A DNA stretch of 64,000 bases from Acidobacteriota bacterium (GTDB taxonomy: Bacteria > Acidobacteriota > Terriglobia > Acidiferrales > UBA7541), in the NCBI GenBank assembly GCA_013289855.1, contig JABCZD010000007.1:1-64000 (forward strand). The letters run 5' to 3'. Shown piece after piece: positions 15,651 to 26,484 of this stretch. The first letter of the stretch is position 1, and each line of letters begins with the position of its first letter. The notes beneath the pieces are model-generated. The model ran no database searches. It saw only the letters and a list, made by a program, of their open reading frames with translations, and was not told the origin of the DNA. The translations under genes were made by a program, and so were the position numbers.

Positions 15651-18512
15651 CTACGTTGGACCATCACAAGCCCGATCCATTTGCGGAAAAACTCGTATCG
15701 GGTCGGTGACGAGTTTCTGCAGGACATCTGCGACGTCCGGCGCGCTGCGATCCCAATAGTGCGTGTGCGCTCCGATACCGATGCACATTTCGGCTCGCGA
15801 TGCGGGTGACGGGTCGTTAAAGCAGGTTACCGGTCCTATGCCCAGTAGGTGGTCATTACGTTTCAGCCACCCCGCACTCCACAGATACCTTCCGACGTAA
15901 TCTCCACTGCGATAGGTGTTGCACCATCCCTTTACGCAGAGCTCCTGCGGTCGCGGCAGAGTTGTGCTTAGAATCTCCGGTGGCCGTTTGCGTTGTGCGG
16001 CATCGACCGCATTCATGTGGCAAGAATTGTCGGGTACGGGGGTGACCCACTCATAGAGGTGGGGGAAGAAGCGATTGAGCAACGGGCGCAGTGGACTGCC
16101 CATGGTGAGCAGATAGATGGGTATGGCGGGCGCCGCAGCGTCGGCATGGAGACCGTCCGGGCGAAGCACCGGATCGGGGTGCTTGACCGTGGAGATTGAC
16201 AGAAAGCGCAGCAGATCGGCGGCGACTAACGTGCCCAGGCTGTGCGCCACAATAATCAGCCGCTGGTAAGGACGGCCCTCCGGATCACGATAAGCGGCCA
16301 CATAGCGCAACAACGAAGTGACGCGTTCGGCGATGCAAGCACGCGGAGTCTGCTCCACCGGCACGGTACGCAGGTAATTGTCTACGTCAAGAATCGCGTC
16401 AAGAATCACCACTCCGTATTTTAAGATCATCGTGACGATCACCGCGGCAGAAACAGCGAGGATCGCACCGACTCCTTGAATCATTGGCAGCGTCCAGCGA
16501 CTGAGGGTGTCGATCAGGTTAGCGAAAAGGGAGAGAAGGTGCCCGTGCCACGCGAGCAAATTGAGTAAGCCAAATGTTAGTGGAATGGGAACAATCGCAA
16601 ACCACAGGATGCGTATCAGGATGACGACATTGTCCAGCCCATGCGTGAGCCATTCACCCGCTCTTCGGGTGGTGTGGTGCTCGGACGGTGGCGTGCGCTT
16701 CGGCCAAATCTCGAACAGTACCGAAGGCATAGCGGCCCACACCAGAAGGATAAAACTGACCGCGATGAGTAGAAGCGTAATAGGCAATCCAGGCGTCACG
16801 GTGATCAACATCAAACCATCAAGGTAGTCGTCCCACGGATGCACCGGATCGGTGGGCGCGATGCCTGAAGTGGGACAATGGGCGCCACGCGGAAGTTCAA
16901 TGCACCAAAAACTGGCTTCGAGATCGTCGACATTGGGGATGACGTAAGCCACTTTGCCACGCGCAAGCGAACGGTCTTCGATGACCTGTACCGGGACATG
17001 ATCGAAGACGTGCAGCTGCTTGCTTGTATAGTGGGCCACCCCGCTCCAAAGAATCATCGTGGTGATGAGGAAGAATGAGGCCGAAACAGCGAACGTAAAA
17101 CGGCCCGTACGGTGCGCCGCTCTCGCGCGGCATTTTTTCTCTTGGTCCTTCAAAGCGGCCAAGCATTTTTCGCTAACCAGCCAGGATACTAGCGCTGAAA
17201 GCAGACATACCACCCAGCAAAGGGTAAGTTCGCCGAAGACGAGCTGGATAGTAAGGAAAGCCGCGGTCGCAGCTTCGTTGTGTACCGCGGAGTTGGCGTG
17301 CGGCAAGAACAAGAAAAGAAAAAGCCCCACATTCAGGAGGTAAATCGGAATCGCAAGCTTATCCGCCCCAGTGCGCACTTCGGCAAATTTTTTGGCCACG
17401 AAATAAATCGCGATGCCCGCGAGGATCAGCCAGACGAGCACGACGAGCCATTGCCCGTAGCTCATGGAGGAAACCCATTTATGTCCGGCGCAGGCGACAA
17501 GCCCTAGAACAACGATGACGACGGCGGCGCCGGCGAACGGAATAAGGGCCCATAGAATCGGCCACGGGGGCGATCGGTGATACTTGCGGATGAGCAGCGT
17601 CGCCGTCAATCCGAGGAGGCCACCGAGGCTATAACCGACGATTTGAGCATTGATGGCGCTGAACTTGTCGGCGAACGCGCTCAGGCCAATGGCCAGGACC
17701 ACGAGATTCAAGATCGGAATGAACATCGTAAGCGTGCGAACCGCGCTGGCATGCAGCCAGGAAAAAAGGCGCCAGGGCCACCTGGGCGCGCCAAGTACGG
17801 AATTTTCCGCCTCCGCCAAATACACGCCGTTCAGTCCGATGCCCGCCAAATGGAAAAGCAACTGATAGAAGGCAAAGAAAAAGCCGGTGAACGAACTCTC
17901 CGGCTTGCTGAGATCGGAATAGTGGGCGTCGTAAATGTGGACGTCCGGAATGGGCGTGACGTGCCCATAAGGGGAGTTGGCGCGGCGCGAGTCGAAGCGA
18001 AACGTGGAGAAAGAGCGGTCAGGCTCGCCCTCATAGTCAGCTAATTGCTCGAGCATGTAGAGGTAACCGAAATCCTCGCTTTCGTGCTCGATCCCCGAAC
18101 TGTCATCGCGCATCTCTGCCAGGAAACCGCGGCGCTCATCGAACACGCCCTTAATCCTCTTCCACGACGTGTCCTGATGGCGGTCATTGGCGAGGCTGAG
18201 TGGTTTGCCAAACTTGGATTTTGGGGCGGTTCGCGAAACGAAGTGTTCCGTGGCCACCGGCGCCAGCGGCACCTCCATAGACAATGTGTCAAAGCCCTCG
18301 TAAGGGGCGGCGTGCGAGATGTGGTCCGCCTCTCCATCCTTGCGGCCGATGCTAGCCAAGAGTGTCGCCAGGGCTTCGGCCGAGGCGCCGGGGAGGTGGC
18401 GTCCAACTCCGTGAATGGCGATGACGGCTACCGTCGAGTGCTGGTCTACGCGGCGGGTGCGTTCGCGGGATTCGGGCACTGCGTCCGGAATATGCGGAGG
18501 GTGGCTCGACAT
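15651..18512 (-). CDS. Large membrane protein with alpha/beta-hydrolase motifs at both ends
   Basis: 953 residues from ATG 18512. The N-terminal 200 residues are soluble and contain VAVIAIHGVGRH, which looks like the first strand and oxyanion loop of an alpha/beta hydrolase. The middle, roughly residues 205-700, holds about eleven hydrophobic segments (for example LLFHLAGIGLNGVYL, VVIVVLGLVACAG, LFLFLFLPH). The C-terminal part has LIIVAHSLGTLVAADLL, a G/A-x-S-x-G nucleophile elbow, then TMGSPLRPLLNRFFPHLYEW as seen in lipase/PGAP1-like proteins, and several late His and Asp residues. Inference: one hydrolase fold interrupted by a membrane domain, or two hydrolase-like modules around a channel-like core. 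A lipid or protein substrate at the inner membrane is plausible. Nothing nearby suggests a pathway. Confidence 0.72.
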   Translation of the reverse strand: MSSHPPHIPDAVPESRERTRRVDQHSTVAVIAIHGVGRHLPGASAEALATLLASIGRKDGEADHISHAAPYEGFDTLSMEVPLAPVATEHFVSRTAPKSKFGKPLSLANDRHQDTSWKRIKGVFDERRGFLAEMRDDSSGIEHESEDFGYLYMLEQLADYEGEPDRSFSTFRFDSRRANSPYGHVTPIPDVHIYDAHYSDLSKPESSFTGFFFAFYQLLFHLAGIGLNGVYLAEAENSVLGAPRWPWRLFSWLHASAVRTLTMFIPILNLVVLAIGLSAFADKFSAINAQIVGYSLGGLLGLTATLLIRKYHRSPPWPILWALIPFAGAAVVIVVLGLVACAGHKWVSSMSYGQWLVVLVWLILAGIAIYFVAKKFAEVRTGADKLAIPIYLLNVGLFLFLFLPHANSAVHNEAATAAFLTIQLVFGELTLCWVVCLLSALVSWLVSEKCLAALKDQEKKCRARAAHRTGRFTFAVSASFFLITTMILWSGVAHYTSKQLHVFDHVPVQVIEDRSLARGKVAYVIPNVDDLEASFWCIELPRGAHCPTSGIAPTDPVHPWDDYLDGLMLITVTPGLPITLLLIAVSFILLVWAAMPSVLFEIWPKRTPPSEHHTTRRAGEWLTHGLDNVVILIRILWFAIVPIPLTFGLLNLLAWHGHLLSLFANLIDTLSRWTLPMIQGVGAILAVSAAVIVTMILKYGVVILDAILDVDNYLRTVPVEQTPRACIAERVTSLLRYVAAYRDPEGRPYQRLIIVAHSLGTLVAADLLRFLSISTVKHPDPVLRPDGLHADAAAPAIPIYLLTMGSPLRPLLNRFFPHLYEWVTPVPDNSCHMNAVDAAQRKRPPEILSTTLPRPQELCVKGWCNTYRSGDYVGRYLWSAGWLKRNDHLLGIGPVTCFNDPSPASRAEMCIGIGAHTHYWDRSAPDVADVLQKLVTDPIRVFPQMDRACDGPT

Positions 18513-18647
18513 GGAGAACCCCTAGTTTTCCGGGAGAGTGGCGCGAGTGTAGTTACGTGGCGGCTAAGTGTCAAATGCAAAATGGAGGCACGCCGCCCTC
18601 CCCATTCATCAGAACGGCGTTCGCGCCGTCGCTTCAATGGGACCGAA

Positions 18648-18677
18648 TTGACGGGTGCGGCTGCGGTCCAATATACT
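18648..18677 (+). promoter_or_regulatory. Candidate sigma-70 promoter for tig
   Basis: TTGACG (18648-18653), 18-base spacer, TATACT (18672-18677). It is the best consensus pair in the 354-base gap before tig and would start transcription near 18684, leaving an untranslated leader of about 180 bases. No other gene is convincing in this gap. Confidence 0.55.
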
Positions 18678-18866
18678 GACGTATCGTGGAGATGGGTGAG
18701 TTCTCGCCGGTTTGGTCTGGCACCTTCTTGCAGCGCCCCAAGTAAACCACCAATTTTTGGACTTGCGCGCAACTTGTTTTGACCGCCGATTTACTTGAAC
18801 GAAAGATTTTGATTGCACGACCGATTTGACAGGACAATATTGTCGAGCTTGGGAAAGGGATTATTT

Positions 18867-20192
18867 ATGGCTGAAGCTGCTGAAGCAACGTGCCGCCGCG
18901 AGCTGGAATTGGAAATTCCGGCCGAGGATGTGACCAAGGCGATGGACCGAGTGACCAAGGAATTTGCGCGGCTGGCAAATGTGCCGGGATTTCGCAAGGG
19001 CAAGGCTCCGCTGACATTGATTCGCAAGCGCTTTGCCGACGATATCAAAGGGGAAGTGTTGCAATCGCTGGTACCGGAGACGCTCGAGAAAGCGGTGAAC
19101 GAGCAGAAGCTGCAACCCGTTTCGCAACCCTCCGTCGAAAAGCTGGATTTTAATGAGGGCCAACCGCTGAAATTTACCGCGGTGTTTGAAGTGCTGCCGC
19201 AATTTGAGCTCGGAAATTACAAAGAGATGACGCTGGAAATGCCGCCGATGGAAGTTACCGAGGCGGATGTGGACCGCGCATTGGAAGAAGCGCGCGAACG
19301 GGCTTCCACGTTTACCCCGGTAGAAGGCCGGGCAGTGGCGGACGGCGATTATGCGCAGTTGAAATTGGTGGGCACGCCGAGCGACGGCAGCGAGCCGCTG
19401 CAGGCGGAGAGCGTGCTGTGCCACATCGGCGCGGAAGAGACCATGGCGCCGTTCAACGAAAATTTGCGCGGAGCGAATACCGGCGACCACAAGACATTTG
19501 ACGTGGACTATCCCGCGGACTATCCGGATCCCAAGCTGGCCGGCAAAACCTATCACTATGATGTGGATGTGCTGGGTGTAAAGACGAAGACTCTGCCGGA
19601 GCTAAATGACGAATTCGCCAAGGACGTCAGCGACGCCACAACGCTGGAAGAATTGAAAACCAAGATTCGCGAGAATCAGCAGCACCAGCTGGAGCATCAA
19701 GTAAAAGACTTGAAGCGTGAGCGCGTTTTGGCAGAGCTAGTGAAGCTGCATGAGTTTCCGGTCCCGCAAGCGCTGGTAGAACAGCAGATGGATGTGCGGC
19801 TGCAGCGCATGGTGCGGCAACTGGCGCAACAGGGCGTGGATCCGCGAGCGGTGAATGTGGATTGGGTGTCGTTGCGCAAGCGACAGGAAGAGCGCTCGAA
19901 AGACGATGTGAAGGCGGAATTGATCGTGGACCGCATCGCCACGGCGGAAAATATCGAAACAACCGATGAAGAAGTGCAAGCGGAGCTGGAACACGCGGCC
20001 AGCCATAGTGGCGAATCCGCAGAGGTAATTCGCGCGCGTTTGACAAAGGAAGGAACGCTCGATAGGATGAAATCGAAGCTGCGCAGCGACAAAACGCTCG
20101 ACTGGCTAGCGCAGAACTCGCAAATTAAGATCGTCGCCAAAGCGGAACCGGAAACACTTGCCAACGCAGCTGGCGCCGAAACACAGTCCTAA
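18867..20192 (+). CDS. tig: Trigger factor, ribosome-bound chaperone and peptidyl-prolyl isomerase
   Basis: 441 residues. ATG 18867 has AAAGGGA upstream; the longer frame from 18813 lacks a good site and adds no family similarity. The N-terminal ribosome-binding domain has the signature GFRKGKAP at residues 41-48. The middle (about 145-240) is the FKBP-like isomerase domain (VADGDYAQLKLVG). The remainder is the helical chaperone domain rich in QEER and KAEL segments, of normal family length (about 430-450). Trigger factor binds beside the ribosome exit tunnel and shields nascent chains. It lies 15 bases upstream of clpP, followed by clpX and lon, the classic quality-control cluster, so at least tig and clpP are probably co-transcribed. 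Confidence 0.97.
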   Translation: MAEAAEATCRRELELEIPAEDVTKAMDRVTKEFARLANVPGFRKGKAPLTLIRKRFADDIKGEVLQSLVPETLEKAVNEQKLQPVSQPSVEKLDFNEGQPLKFTAVFEVLPQFELGNYKEMTLEMPPMEVTEADVDRALEEARERASTFTPVEGRAVADGDYAQLKLVGTPSDGSEPLQAESVLCHIGAEETMAPFNENLRGANTGDHKTFDVDYPADYPDPKLAGKTYHYDVDVLGVKTKTLPELNDEFAKDVSDATTLEELKTKIRENQQHQLEHQVKDLKRERVLAELVKLHEFPVPQALVEQQMDVRLQRMVRQLAQQGVDPRAVNVDWVSLRKRQEERSKDDVKAELIVDRIATAENIETTDEEVQAELEHAASHSGESAEVIRARLTKEGTLDRMKSKLRSDKTLDWLAQNSQIKIVAKAEPETLANAAGAETQS

Positions 20193-20207
20193 CCCCGTAA
20201 ACGACCA

Positions 20208-20840
20208 ATGAAAAATTCCGACGAATCGATTTATCCGGCGACGATTTATAACACGACGCTTATCCCCATGGTGGTGGAGCAAACCAGCCGGGGCGAGCGG
20301 GCCTACGACATTTACTCGCGGCTGTTGAAAGAACACATTATTTTTATCGGCACGCCGATCGACGATCACGTCGCGAATCTGGCCACCGCGCAAATGCTCT
20401 TTTTACAAGCGGAAGATCCCGAGCGGGATATTCAGCTGTACATCAATTCGCCGGGCGGATCGATTACAGCGGGTTTCGCGATTTACGACACCATGCAATT
20501 TGTAAAGCCGGACGTGGTGACCACTTGCGTGGGCCAGGCGGCATCGATTGCCGCGGTATTGCTGGCGGGCGGAGCGGCGAAGAAGCGTTTTGCGCTGCCC
20601 AACGCGCGGATTCTGATTCACCAGCCGTGGATGTCCGGTCTAGGAGGTCAAGCAACGGATATCGATCTGCACGCCAAAGAGATTTTGCGCATGCGCACCA
20701 CGATTAACGCACTGCTCGCGAAGCATACAGGGCAAGCCGTGGATCGCATCGAAAAAGATGTCGAACGCGATTACATCATGAATCCCGAGCAAGCCAAGGA
20801 ATACGGGATGATCGACGAAATTATTTACAAGCACCGCTAG
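20208..20840 (+). CDS. clpP: ATP-dependent Clp protease proteolytic subunit
   Basis: 210 residues. The serine protease triad is visible: Ser113 in [14 protein letters not shown], His138 in ILIHQPW and Asp188 in VERDYIM. The region [25 protein letters not shown] is the family N-terminal signature, and SPGGSITAG lines the substrate channel. The first 17 or so residues ([17 protein letters not shown]) look like the usual short propeptide. Fourteen subunits form the barrel that degrades proteins unfolded by ClpX or ClpA/ClpC. The gene is 15 bases after tig and about 225 bases before clpX. Confidence 0.97.
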   Translation: MKNSDESIYPATIYNTTLIPMVVEQTSRGERAYDIYSRLLKEHIIFIGTPIDDHVANLATAQMLFLQAEDPERDIQLYINSPGGSITAGFAIYDTMQFVKPDVVTTCVGQAASIAAVLLAGGAAKKRFALPNARILIHQPWMSGLGGQATDIDLHAKEILRMRTTINALLAKHTGQAVDRIEKDVERDYIMNPEQAKEYGMIDEIIYKHR

Positions 20841-20851
20841 TCGCGTCGATC

Positions 20852-20870
20852 CAGTCGCATGGAGCGACTG
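20852..20870. other. Inverted repeat after clpP
   Basis: CAGTCGC and GCGACTG flank a five-base loop just after the clpP stop. There is no T run, so it is not a standard intrinsic terminator; it may stabilise or process the mRNA end, or be chance. Confidence 0.35.
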
Positions 20871-21065
20871 TCATGTAGTAAAAGGGGCGCACGATGTGGC
20901 GTACGTTTGCGAACGAGTTTCTCGGGGGAGAAACCGATGTTCGTGAAGCGCACGTTGTAAACAGGTAGCAACGGTAGAGTTTCTGTTTCGTTCCGGAGAT
21001 AAATCGGCCTAGAATGTGATTAGTACCTTCGCCCCAAGCCCAGCGGAGACGAGGCGTTCATACCC

Positions 21066-22319
21066 GTGAAAAAACCCTACCCAGATGAGCCTTTGCGCTG
21101 TTCCTTCTGCCATAAAACGCAGGAACAGGTGGAGAAGCTGATCAGTTCGCCTTCGGATTATCCGCGCGCGTATATCTGCAATGAGTGCGTGGGCGTTTGC
21201 CAGACCATTCTGGAAGACGAGAAGCGCGAGCAGGCGGCGGCTCCGGCACGGCGGCTTCCCCGCCCGCCCGAGATTAAACAGTTTTTGGATGGCTACGTCA
21301 TTGGGCAAGACCGCACCAAGAAGAAACTGGCGGTGGCGGTTTACAACCACTACAAACGGATTTTTTTGAACAAGCAGCCGGGCGAAGTGGAGCTGAGCAA
21401 GTCCAATATTTTGCTGATCGGTCCCACGGGTACCGGTAAGACGCTTTTGGCGCAAACCTTATCGCGCATGTTGGATGTTCCGTTCGCGATTGTGGATGCG
21501 ACGACGCTGACGGAAGCGGGCTACGTTGGAGAAGACGTCGAGAACATTATTTTGAAGCTGCTGCAGGCTGCCGACGGCGATGTGCAGAAAGCGCAGACCG
21601 GGATTATTTACATCGACGAGATCGATAAGATCGCGAAGAAGGATGAGAATCCTTCCATCACCCGCGATGTAAGTGGCGAAGGCGTGCAACAGGCGCTGCT
21701 GAAGATTCTGGAAGGTACCGTCGCTAACGTGCCTCCGCAGGGCGGGCGAAAGCATCCGCATCAGGAATTTACCCCAGTCGACACCACGAACATCCTATTT
21801 ATATGCGGCGGAGCATTCGTAGGCCTCGAAAAGATTATCGAGAAGCGCGCAGGGCGGCGGGCGCTGGGCTTCCATACTGACGGCACTCCGGTAACGGCGC
21901 CACAGCGGCGGAACACTGAATTGCTGGAACAGGTGCAACCTGGCGATTTGATCCGGTACGGATTGATCCCAGAGTTCGTCGGGCGCTTGCCGGTGGCCGG
22001 CGTGATGAACGACCTGGACAAGGGTGCGCTGGTAAAGATCTTGACCGAGCCGAAGAATGCCTTGCTGAAGCAATATCAGCGGCTCTTTGAGTTTGAAAAT
22101 GTGAAATTGCGCTTTACGGACGATGCCCTGGAGACGGTGGCGGAGTTGGCACTTCAGCGCAAAGTTGGCGCGCGCGGCTTGCGGATGATTCTGGAAGACC
22201 TCATGCTGGAGCTTATGTATCACCTGCCAATGCAACGCAAGGTGCGGGATTTCATCGTTACCGCGGAGATGGTGCGGACGCGCGAAATCAATTGGAGCTT
22301 GCTCGAGAAGGCTGGCTAA
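21066..22319 (+). CDS. clpX: ATP-dependent Clp protease ATP-binding subunit ClpX
   Basis: 417 residues from a GTG start, with a purine stretch GGAGACGAGG upstream. The N-terminal C4 zinc-binding domain uses C12, C15, C38 and C41 (RCSFCHK and YICNECV). The AAA+ module has Walker [12 protein letters not shown] near residues 118-128, Walker [14 protein letters not shown], and the GYVGEDVE pore loop. VVSTG-type sensor residues and the RVGARGLR-like sensor 2 (here [12 protein letters not shown]) follow. ClpX unfolds tagged substrates and feeds them to ClpP. Length is standard (about 420). It sits between clpP and lon; the leader of about 225 bases contains TAGAAT at 21010-21015, a possible -10 with a weak -35, so clpX may have its own promoter. 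Confidence 0.97.
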   Translation: MKKPYPDEPLRCSFCHKTQEQVEKLISSPSDYPRAYICNECVGVCQTILEDEKREQAAAPARRLPRPPEIKQFLDGYVIGQDRTKKKLAVAVYNHYKRIFLNKQPGEVELSKSNILLIGPTGTGKTLLAQTLSRMLDVPFAIVDATTLTEAGYVGEDVENIILKLLQAADGDVQKAQTGIIYIDEIDKIAKKDENPSITRDVSGEGVQQALLKILEGTVANVPPQGGRKHPHQEFTPVDTTNILFICGGAFVGLEKIIEKRAGRRALGFHTDGTPVTAPQRRNTELLEQVQPGDLIRYGLIPEFVGRLPVAGVMNDLDKGALVKILTEPKNALLKQYQRLFEFENVKLRFTDDALETVAELALQRKVGARGLRMILEDLMLELMYHLPMQRKVRDFIVTAEMVRTREINWSLLEKAG

Positions 22320-22426
22320 GAAGGCTGACCAAGCTGGAATGGGCTGAGGCAAGCGGCGGGTTAATGCGCGCAGAGCTCGGGTAGAGCGCACATACCGAGT
22401 GCGTATAACGAATTTCAGGGGCCCTA

Positions 22427-24853
22427 ATGTTCACACGTGAAAAACAGGAATTGAAGCGCGTGCCGATGATGCCGGTGCGGGACATGGTGATTTTCCCGCA
22501 GCAGATGACGCCGTTCATCGTGGGCCGCGAAGCCAGCGTGCGCGCGCTCGAAGAGGCCCTGGCCGGCGACAAGAAGATATTTCTCTCCACGCAACATGAC
22601 GCTTCGATCGACGATCCGAAGCCGGAAGAAATTTATGCGGTAGGGACGCTCGCGAACATCGTGCAGAGCGTAAAGCTGCCGGACGGCAACATCAAGGTGT
22701 TGGTGGAAGGCGTGGAGCGGGCCCGGGCGGTTTCCGTGGCCACGGAAGAAGGGTTTTTCCGCGCTACCGTGCGTTTGCTGGGCGCGAAAGTCGAGCCTTC
22801 GCCGCAGGTCGAGCAGGCCGTGGCGAAGATTACCGGGCTGTACGAACAGTTTATCAAGCTGTCGCAAAGCTTGAACTACGACACGATGATTGCGGCGGCG
22901 CGCGTGGATGATCCGGCGCGGCTTTCCGACACCATCGCGGCGAATCTGCAACTACCGGTGGACGAGAAGCAGGATTTGCTGGAAACCACCGATCCGGTGG
23001 AGCGGCTGAACCGCATCGGCGACATCCTGGAAATTGAGCTGGAAAAGCTGAACGTGGATCGCAACATCAATACCCGCGTCAAGCGCCAGATGGAACGCGC
23101 GCAAAAAGAGTATTACCTCAACGAAAAGCTCAAAGCCATTCAGAAAGAGCTGGGACGCGGCGAAAAGAGCGAGATCGACGAACTCAAAAAGAAGATCGAC
23201 GCCGCGGGCATGAGCAAAGAGGTCCACGAGAAGGCCGTTCAGGAACTGAAGCGCCTGGAATTGATGCCGCCAATGTCCGCGGAATCCACCGTGAGCCGCA
23301 ATTATCTGGATTGGCTGCTGGCGGTGCCCTGGAAGAAGAAGTCCAAGGAAATTCGCGACATTCTGGCCGCGGAAAAGATCCTGAACGAAGAGCACTACGG
23401 ACTGGACAAGGTTAAAGAGCGCATCCTGGAATTTTTGGCGGTGCGCCAACTCGTAAAGAATCCGAAGGGTTCGATACTTTGCTTCGTCGGGCCTCCGGGC
23501 GTGGGAAAAACCTCGCTGGCGATGTCCATTGGCCACGCCACGGGACGCAAATTTGTCCGCGTCTCGCTGGGCGGGGTGCGCGACGAGGCGGAGATTCGCG
23601 GCCACCGCCGTACCTACATTGGAGCTTTGCCCGGTCAAATCATCCAGATGATGAAGAAGGCCGGCGCGGTGAATCCGATTTTTGTGCTGGACGAAGTGGA
23701 CAAGATGTCTACGGATTTCCGCGGGGATCCGTCGGCGGCACTGATGGAAGTGCTGGATCCGGAGCTGAACCACTCCTTCACCGACCACTACCTGGACGTG
23801 GAATACGATCTTTCCAAGGTAATGTTCGTCTGCACCGCCAACGTTCTGCACACGATTCCGCAGCCTTTGCAAGACCGCATGGAAATTCTGCGCATTCCCG
23901 GTTACACGGAGCAGGAGAAACTGGAGATCGCCAAGCGCTTTCTAGTAAAGCGCGCACGCGAAGCTACGGGGTTGAACGAAAAAAATCTCCAATTCACCGA
24001 TGAAGGGCTCTTGCACATTATCCGGCACTATACGCACGAAGCCGGGGTGCGCAGCCTGGAGCGCGAAATTCAAAACATTGGCCGCAAGATGGCGCGCAAG
24101 GTGGTAACCAACGGCGTCGAATCCGCCGCGGAAATTATTCCTTCGAATGTAAACGACTTTCTGGGCGTCCTAAAATATCGCGAGTTCTGGCTGGAAAAAC
24201 AGAACGAAATCGGACTCACCACCGGCCTGGCGTGGACCGAAGTCGGCGGCACCGTCCTGGCCACGGAAGCGACGATCATGGAAGGTAAGGGCCGCCTGAC
24301 TCTCACCGGCAAGCTCGGCGACGTGATGCAAGAATCGGCGCAAGCGGCCATGAGTTACGTGCGCTCGCGATCGGCGCAACTTGGCCTGACAAAGGATTTT
24401 TACCGCAACATCGATATCCACGTGCACGTTCCGGAAGGCGCCATCCCCAAGGACGGTCCTTCGGCGGGCATCACCATCTGCACCTCGCTGGTCAGCGCGC
24501 TCACCAGAAATCCCGTGCGCCGCGACGTTACCATGACCGGCGAAATCACCCTACGCGGCAAAGTTCTGCCCATCGGCGGTATGAAAGAAAAACTATTGGC
24601 CGCCCACCGAATGGGCTTGCGTATCGTGGTACTTCCGAAGGACAATGAGAAGGACCTGGCGGACATCCCGCAGGAGATCCTCTCAAGCCTCACGGTACAT
24701 TTCGTCGAAACCATGGATGAAGTTCTGCAAATAGCCTTGGAGCGCCCCATCGTACCGGTTGAGCATGTGCCCGTTGTAGCAGTTGTGGCCGACGCGCCCG
24801 TTGCGGATGCGTTTTTGGCAGGGGCCGAGAAAGACACGAGTTTAACCAACTAA
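22427..24853 (+). CDS. lon: Lon ATP-dependent protease
   Basis: 808 residues; ATG 22427 follows AGGGG. Domains: N-terminal LonN substrate-recognition domain 1-210 ([18 protein letters not shown]), a coiled-coil linker, an AAA+ module with Walker [10 protein letters not shown] at 355-363 and Walker [12 protein letters not shown], and the C-terminal S16 protease domain with Ser679 (KDGPSAGIT) and Lys720 ([10 protein letters not shown]), the catalytic dyad. Length matches LonA enzymes (about 780-820). The protein ends in a low-complexity tail ([16 protein letters not shown]). Lon degrades damaged and some regulatory proteins in the cytosol. The 107 bases after clpX are too short to exclude read-through, and no heat-shock CIRCE-type repeat is visible. 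Confidence 0.97.
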   Translation: MFTREKQELKRVPMMPVRDMVIFPQQMTPFIVGREASVRALEEALAGDKKIFLSTQHDASIDDPKPEEIYAVGTLANIVQSVKLPDGNIKVLVEGVERARAVSVATEEGFFRATVRLLGAKVEPSPQVEQAVAKITGLYEQFIKLSQSLNYDTMIAAARVDDPARLSDTIAANLQLPVDEKQDLLETTDPVERLNRIGDILEIELEKLNVDRNINTRVKRQMERAQKEYYLNEKLKAIQKELGRGEKSEIDELKKKIDAAGMSKEVHEKAVQELKRLELMPPMSAESTVSRNYLDWLLAVPWKKKSKEIRDILAAEKILNEEHYGLDKVKERILEFLAVRQLVKNPKGSILCFVGPPGVGKTSLAMSIGHATGRKFVRVSLGGVRDEAEIRGHRRTYIGALPGQIIQMMKKAGAVNPIFVLDEVDKMSTDFRGDPSAALMEVLDPELNHSFTDHYLDVEYDLSKVMFVCTANVLHTIPQPLQDRMEILRIPGYTEQEKLEIAKRFLVKRAREATGLNEKNLQFTDEGLLHIIRHYTHEAGVRSLEREIQNIGRKMARKVVTNGVESAAEIIPSNVNDFLGVLKYREFWLEKQNEIGLTTGLAWTEVGGTVLATEATIMEGKGRLTLTGKLGDVMQESAQAAMSYVRSRSAQLGLTKDFYRNIDIHVHVPEGAIPKDGPSAGITICTSLVSALTRNPVRRDVTMTGEITLRGKVLPIGGMKEKLLAAHRMGLRIVVLPKDNEKDLADIPQEILSSLTVHFVETMDEVLQIALERPIVPVEHVPVVAVVADAPVADAFLAGAEKDTSLTN

Positions 24854-25126
24854 GCAGCGTAGTTCCGGGCCCGGCCCACCCTGTGGGTTGCCGCCTGTTT
24901 GTCGTGGCTCCGCTTCGCCGCCCAATTGGTGATCGTTAGACGCAAGATGTTCGCAAGTCTGGTTTGCCCATCGAGGCTACTTTCCTCGTCGCCGGTGAAT
25001 GCTTCCGCAAAACGGTCAGCATTATTTTTTCGCCGCGCGATGGCTCTTTAGCCCGGTGCGACACCCCGTAGGAAATTCCCGAAGATCAGGGTCATCACAA
25101 TCAAATATTTTCACCATTAAGGACAT

Positions 25127-26416
25127 ATGAAAGAAACAGTTGAAGGCAACAACCAAATCAGTATCAGCTTGGCCGAGCTGAAAGAAAAAAACATCACCGA
25201 TCTGGCCAAGATCGCCAAGGAACTGAATATCCCCGGCGCCAGCGGAATGCGCAAGCAGGAGTTGATCTTCCAGATCCTCCGCGCGCAGACGGAGAAGAAC
25301 GGCTTGATTTTCTCGGAAGGCGTGCTCGAATGCCTGCCGGACGGCTTCGGCTTTTTGCGAGCCCCGGAATACAACTATCTTCCGGGCCCCGACGACATCT
25401 ACGTTTCGCCGTCGCAGATTCGCAAGTTTGATTTGCGCACCGGAGACACGGTGTCCGGCCAGGTACGGCCACCGAAAGATGGCGAGCGCTATTTCGCATT
25501 GATCAAGGTGGAAGCCGTCAACTTTGAAGATCCCGAAGTTGCGCGCAGCAAGATATTCTTCGACAACCTGACGCCGCTCTATCCGCAGGGCCGGCTAAAA
25601 ATGGAAACCACCAAAGAGAATATGACTGGTCGCGTTCTGGATCTGCTCTGCCCCGTCGGCAAAGGGCAGCGCGGACTGATCGTTGCGCCGCCGCGTACCG
25701 GTAAAACGATGATGCTGCAGTCCATCGCGAATTCCATCACGGTAAATCATCCGGAAGTGGCGCTGATCGTGCTGCTGATCGATGAGCGCCCGGAAGAAGT
25801 TACGGACATGCAGCGCACCGTAAAGGGCGAAGTGATCAGCTCGACGTTCGATGAAGCGCCGCAGCGGCACATTCAAGTGGCGGAAATGGTTCTGGAAAAA
25901 GCCAAGCGCTTGGTCGAGCACAAACGCGACGTGGTGGTGCTGCTGGACAGCGTCACGCGTCTCGCGCGCGCCTACAACGCGGTCACGCCGCCATCTGGCA
26001 AAGTGCTCAGCGGCGGTATCGACGCCAACGCGTTGCAACGCCCGCGTCGCTTTTTTGCGGCCGCGCGCCACGTCGAAGAAGGCGGCTCGCTGACAATCAT
26101 CGCCACGGCGCTGATCGACACCGGCAGCCGCATGGACGACGTGATCTTTGAAGAGTTCAAGGGTACCGGCAACATGGAAATTAACCTGGACCGCCGCCTG
26201 TCTGACAAGCGCGTGTTCCCGGCGATCGATATTCAACGCTCTGGAACGCGTAAAGACGAATTGTTGCTGCCTGCGGATGAACTCAGCCGCGTGTGGGTTT
26301 TGCGCAAGGTGCTCAGCCCGCTATCCACCGTCGAAGCCATGGAGCTGCTGATTAGCCGGCTGACCAAAACGAAATCGAATGCCGACTTCCTAGGCTCAAT
26401 GTCCGCGCCTACGTAG
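25127..26416 (+). CDS. rho: Transcription termination factor Rho
   Basis: 429 residues; ATG 25127 with AAGGA upstream. The N-terminal helical domain ([19 protein letters not shown]) is followed by the cold-shock-like primary RNA-binding domain with [11 protein letters not shown]. The RecA-like ATPase has Walker A in [13 protein letters not shown] near 188-200, Walker B in [15 protein letters not shown], the Q-loop and R-loop segments, and [15 protein letters not shown]. Length is normal for a Rho without a large insertion. Rho is a hexameric helicase that terminates untranslated transcripts. It stands alone after lon, with about 270 bases of non-coding sequence upstream in which I see no clear promoter, and is convergent with the DUF885 gene. 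Confidence 0.97.
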   Translation: MKETVEGNNQISISLAELKEKNITDLAKIAKELNIPGASGMRKQELIFQILRAQTEKNGLIFSEGVLECLPDGFGFLRAPEYNYLPGPDDIYVSPSQIRKFDLRTGDTVSGQVRPPKDGERYFALIKVEAVNFEDPEVARSKIFFDNLTPLYPQGRLKMETTKENMTGRVLDLLCPVGKGQRGLIVAPPRTGKTMMLQSIANSITVNHPEVALIVLLIDERPEEVTDMQRTVKGEVISSTFDEAPQRHIQVAEMVLEKAKRLVEHKRDVVVLLDSVTRLARAYNAVTPPSGKVLSGGIDANALQRPRRFFAAARHVEEGGSLTIIATALIDTGSRMDDVIFEEFKGTGNMEINLDRRLSDKRVFPAIDIQRSGTRKDELLLPADELSRVWVLRKVLSPLSTVEAMELLISRLTKTKSNADFLGSMSAPT

Positions 26417-26484
26417 CGTCTACTACGTGGACCTGCTTGCCCAGGAGTCGTAGCGTCTCACTTCAGAAAACCTCACCTCAACCG

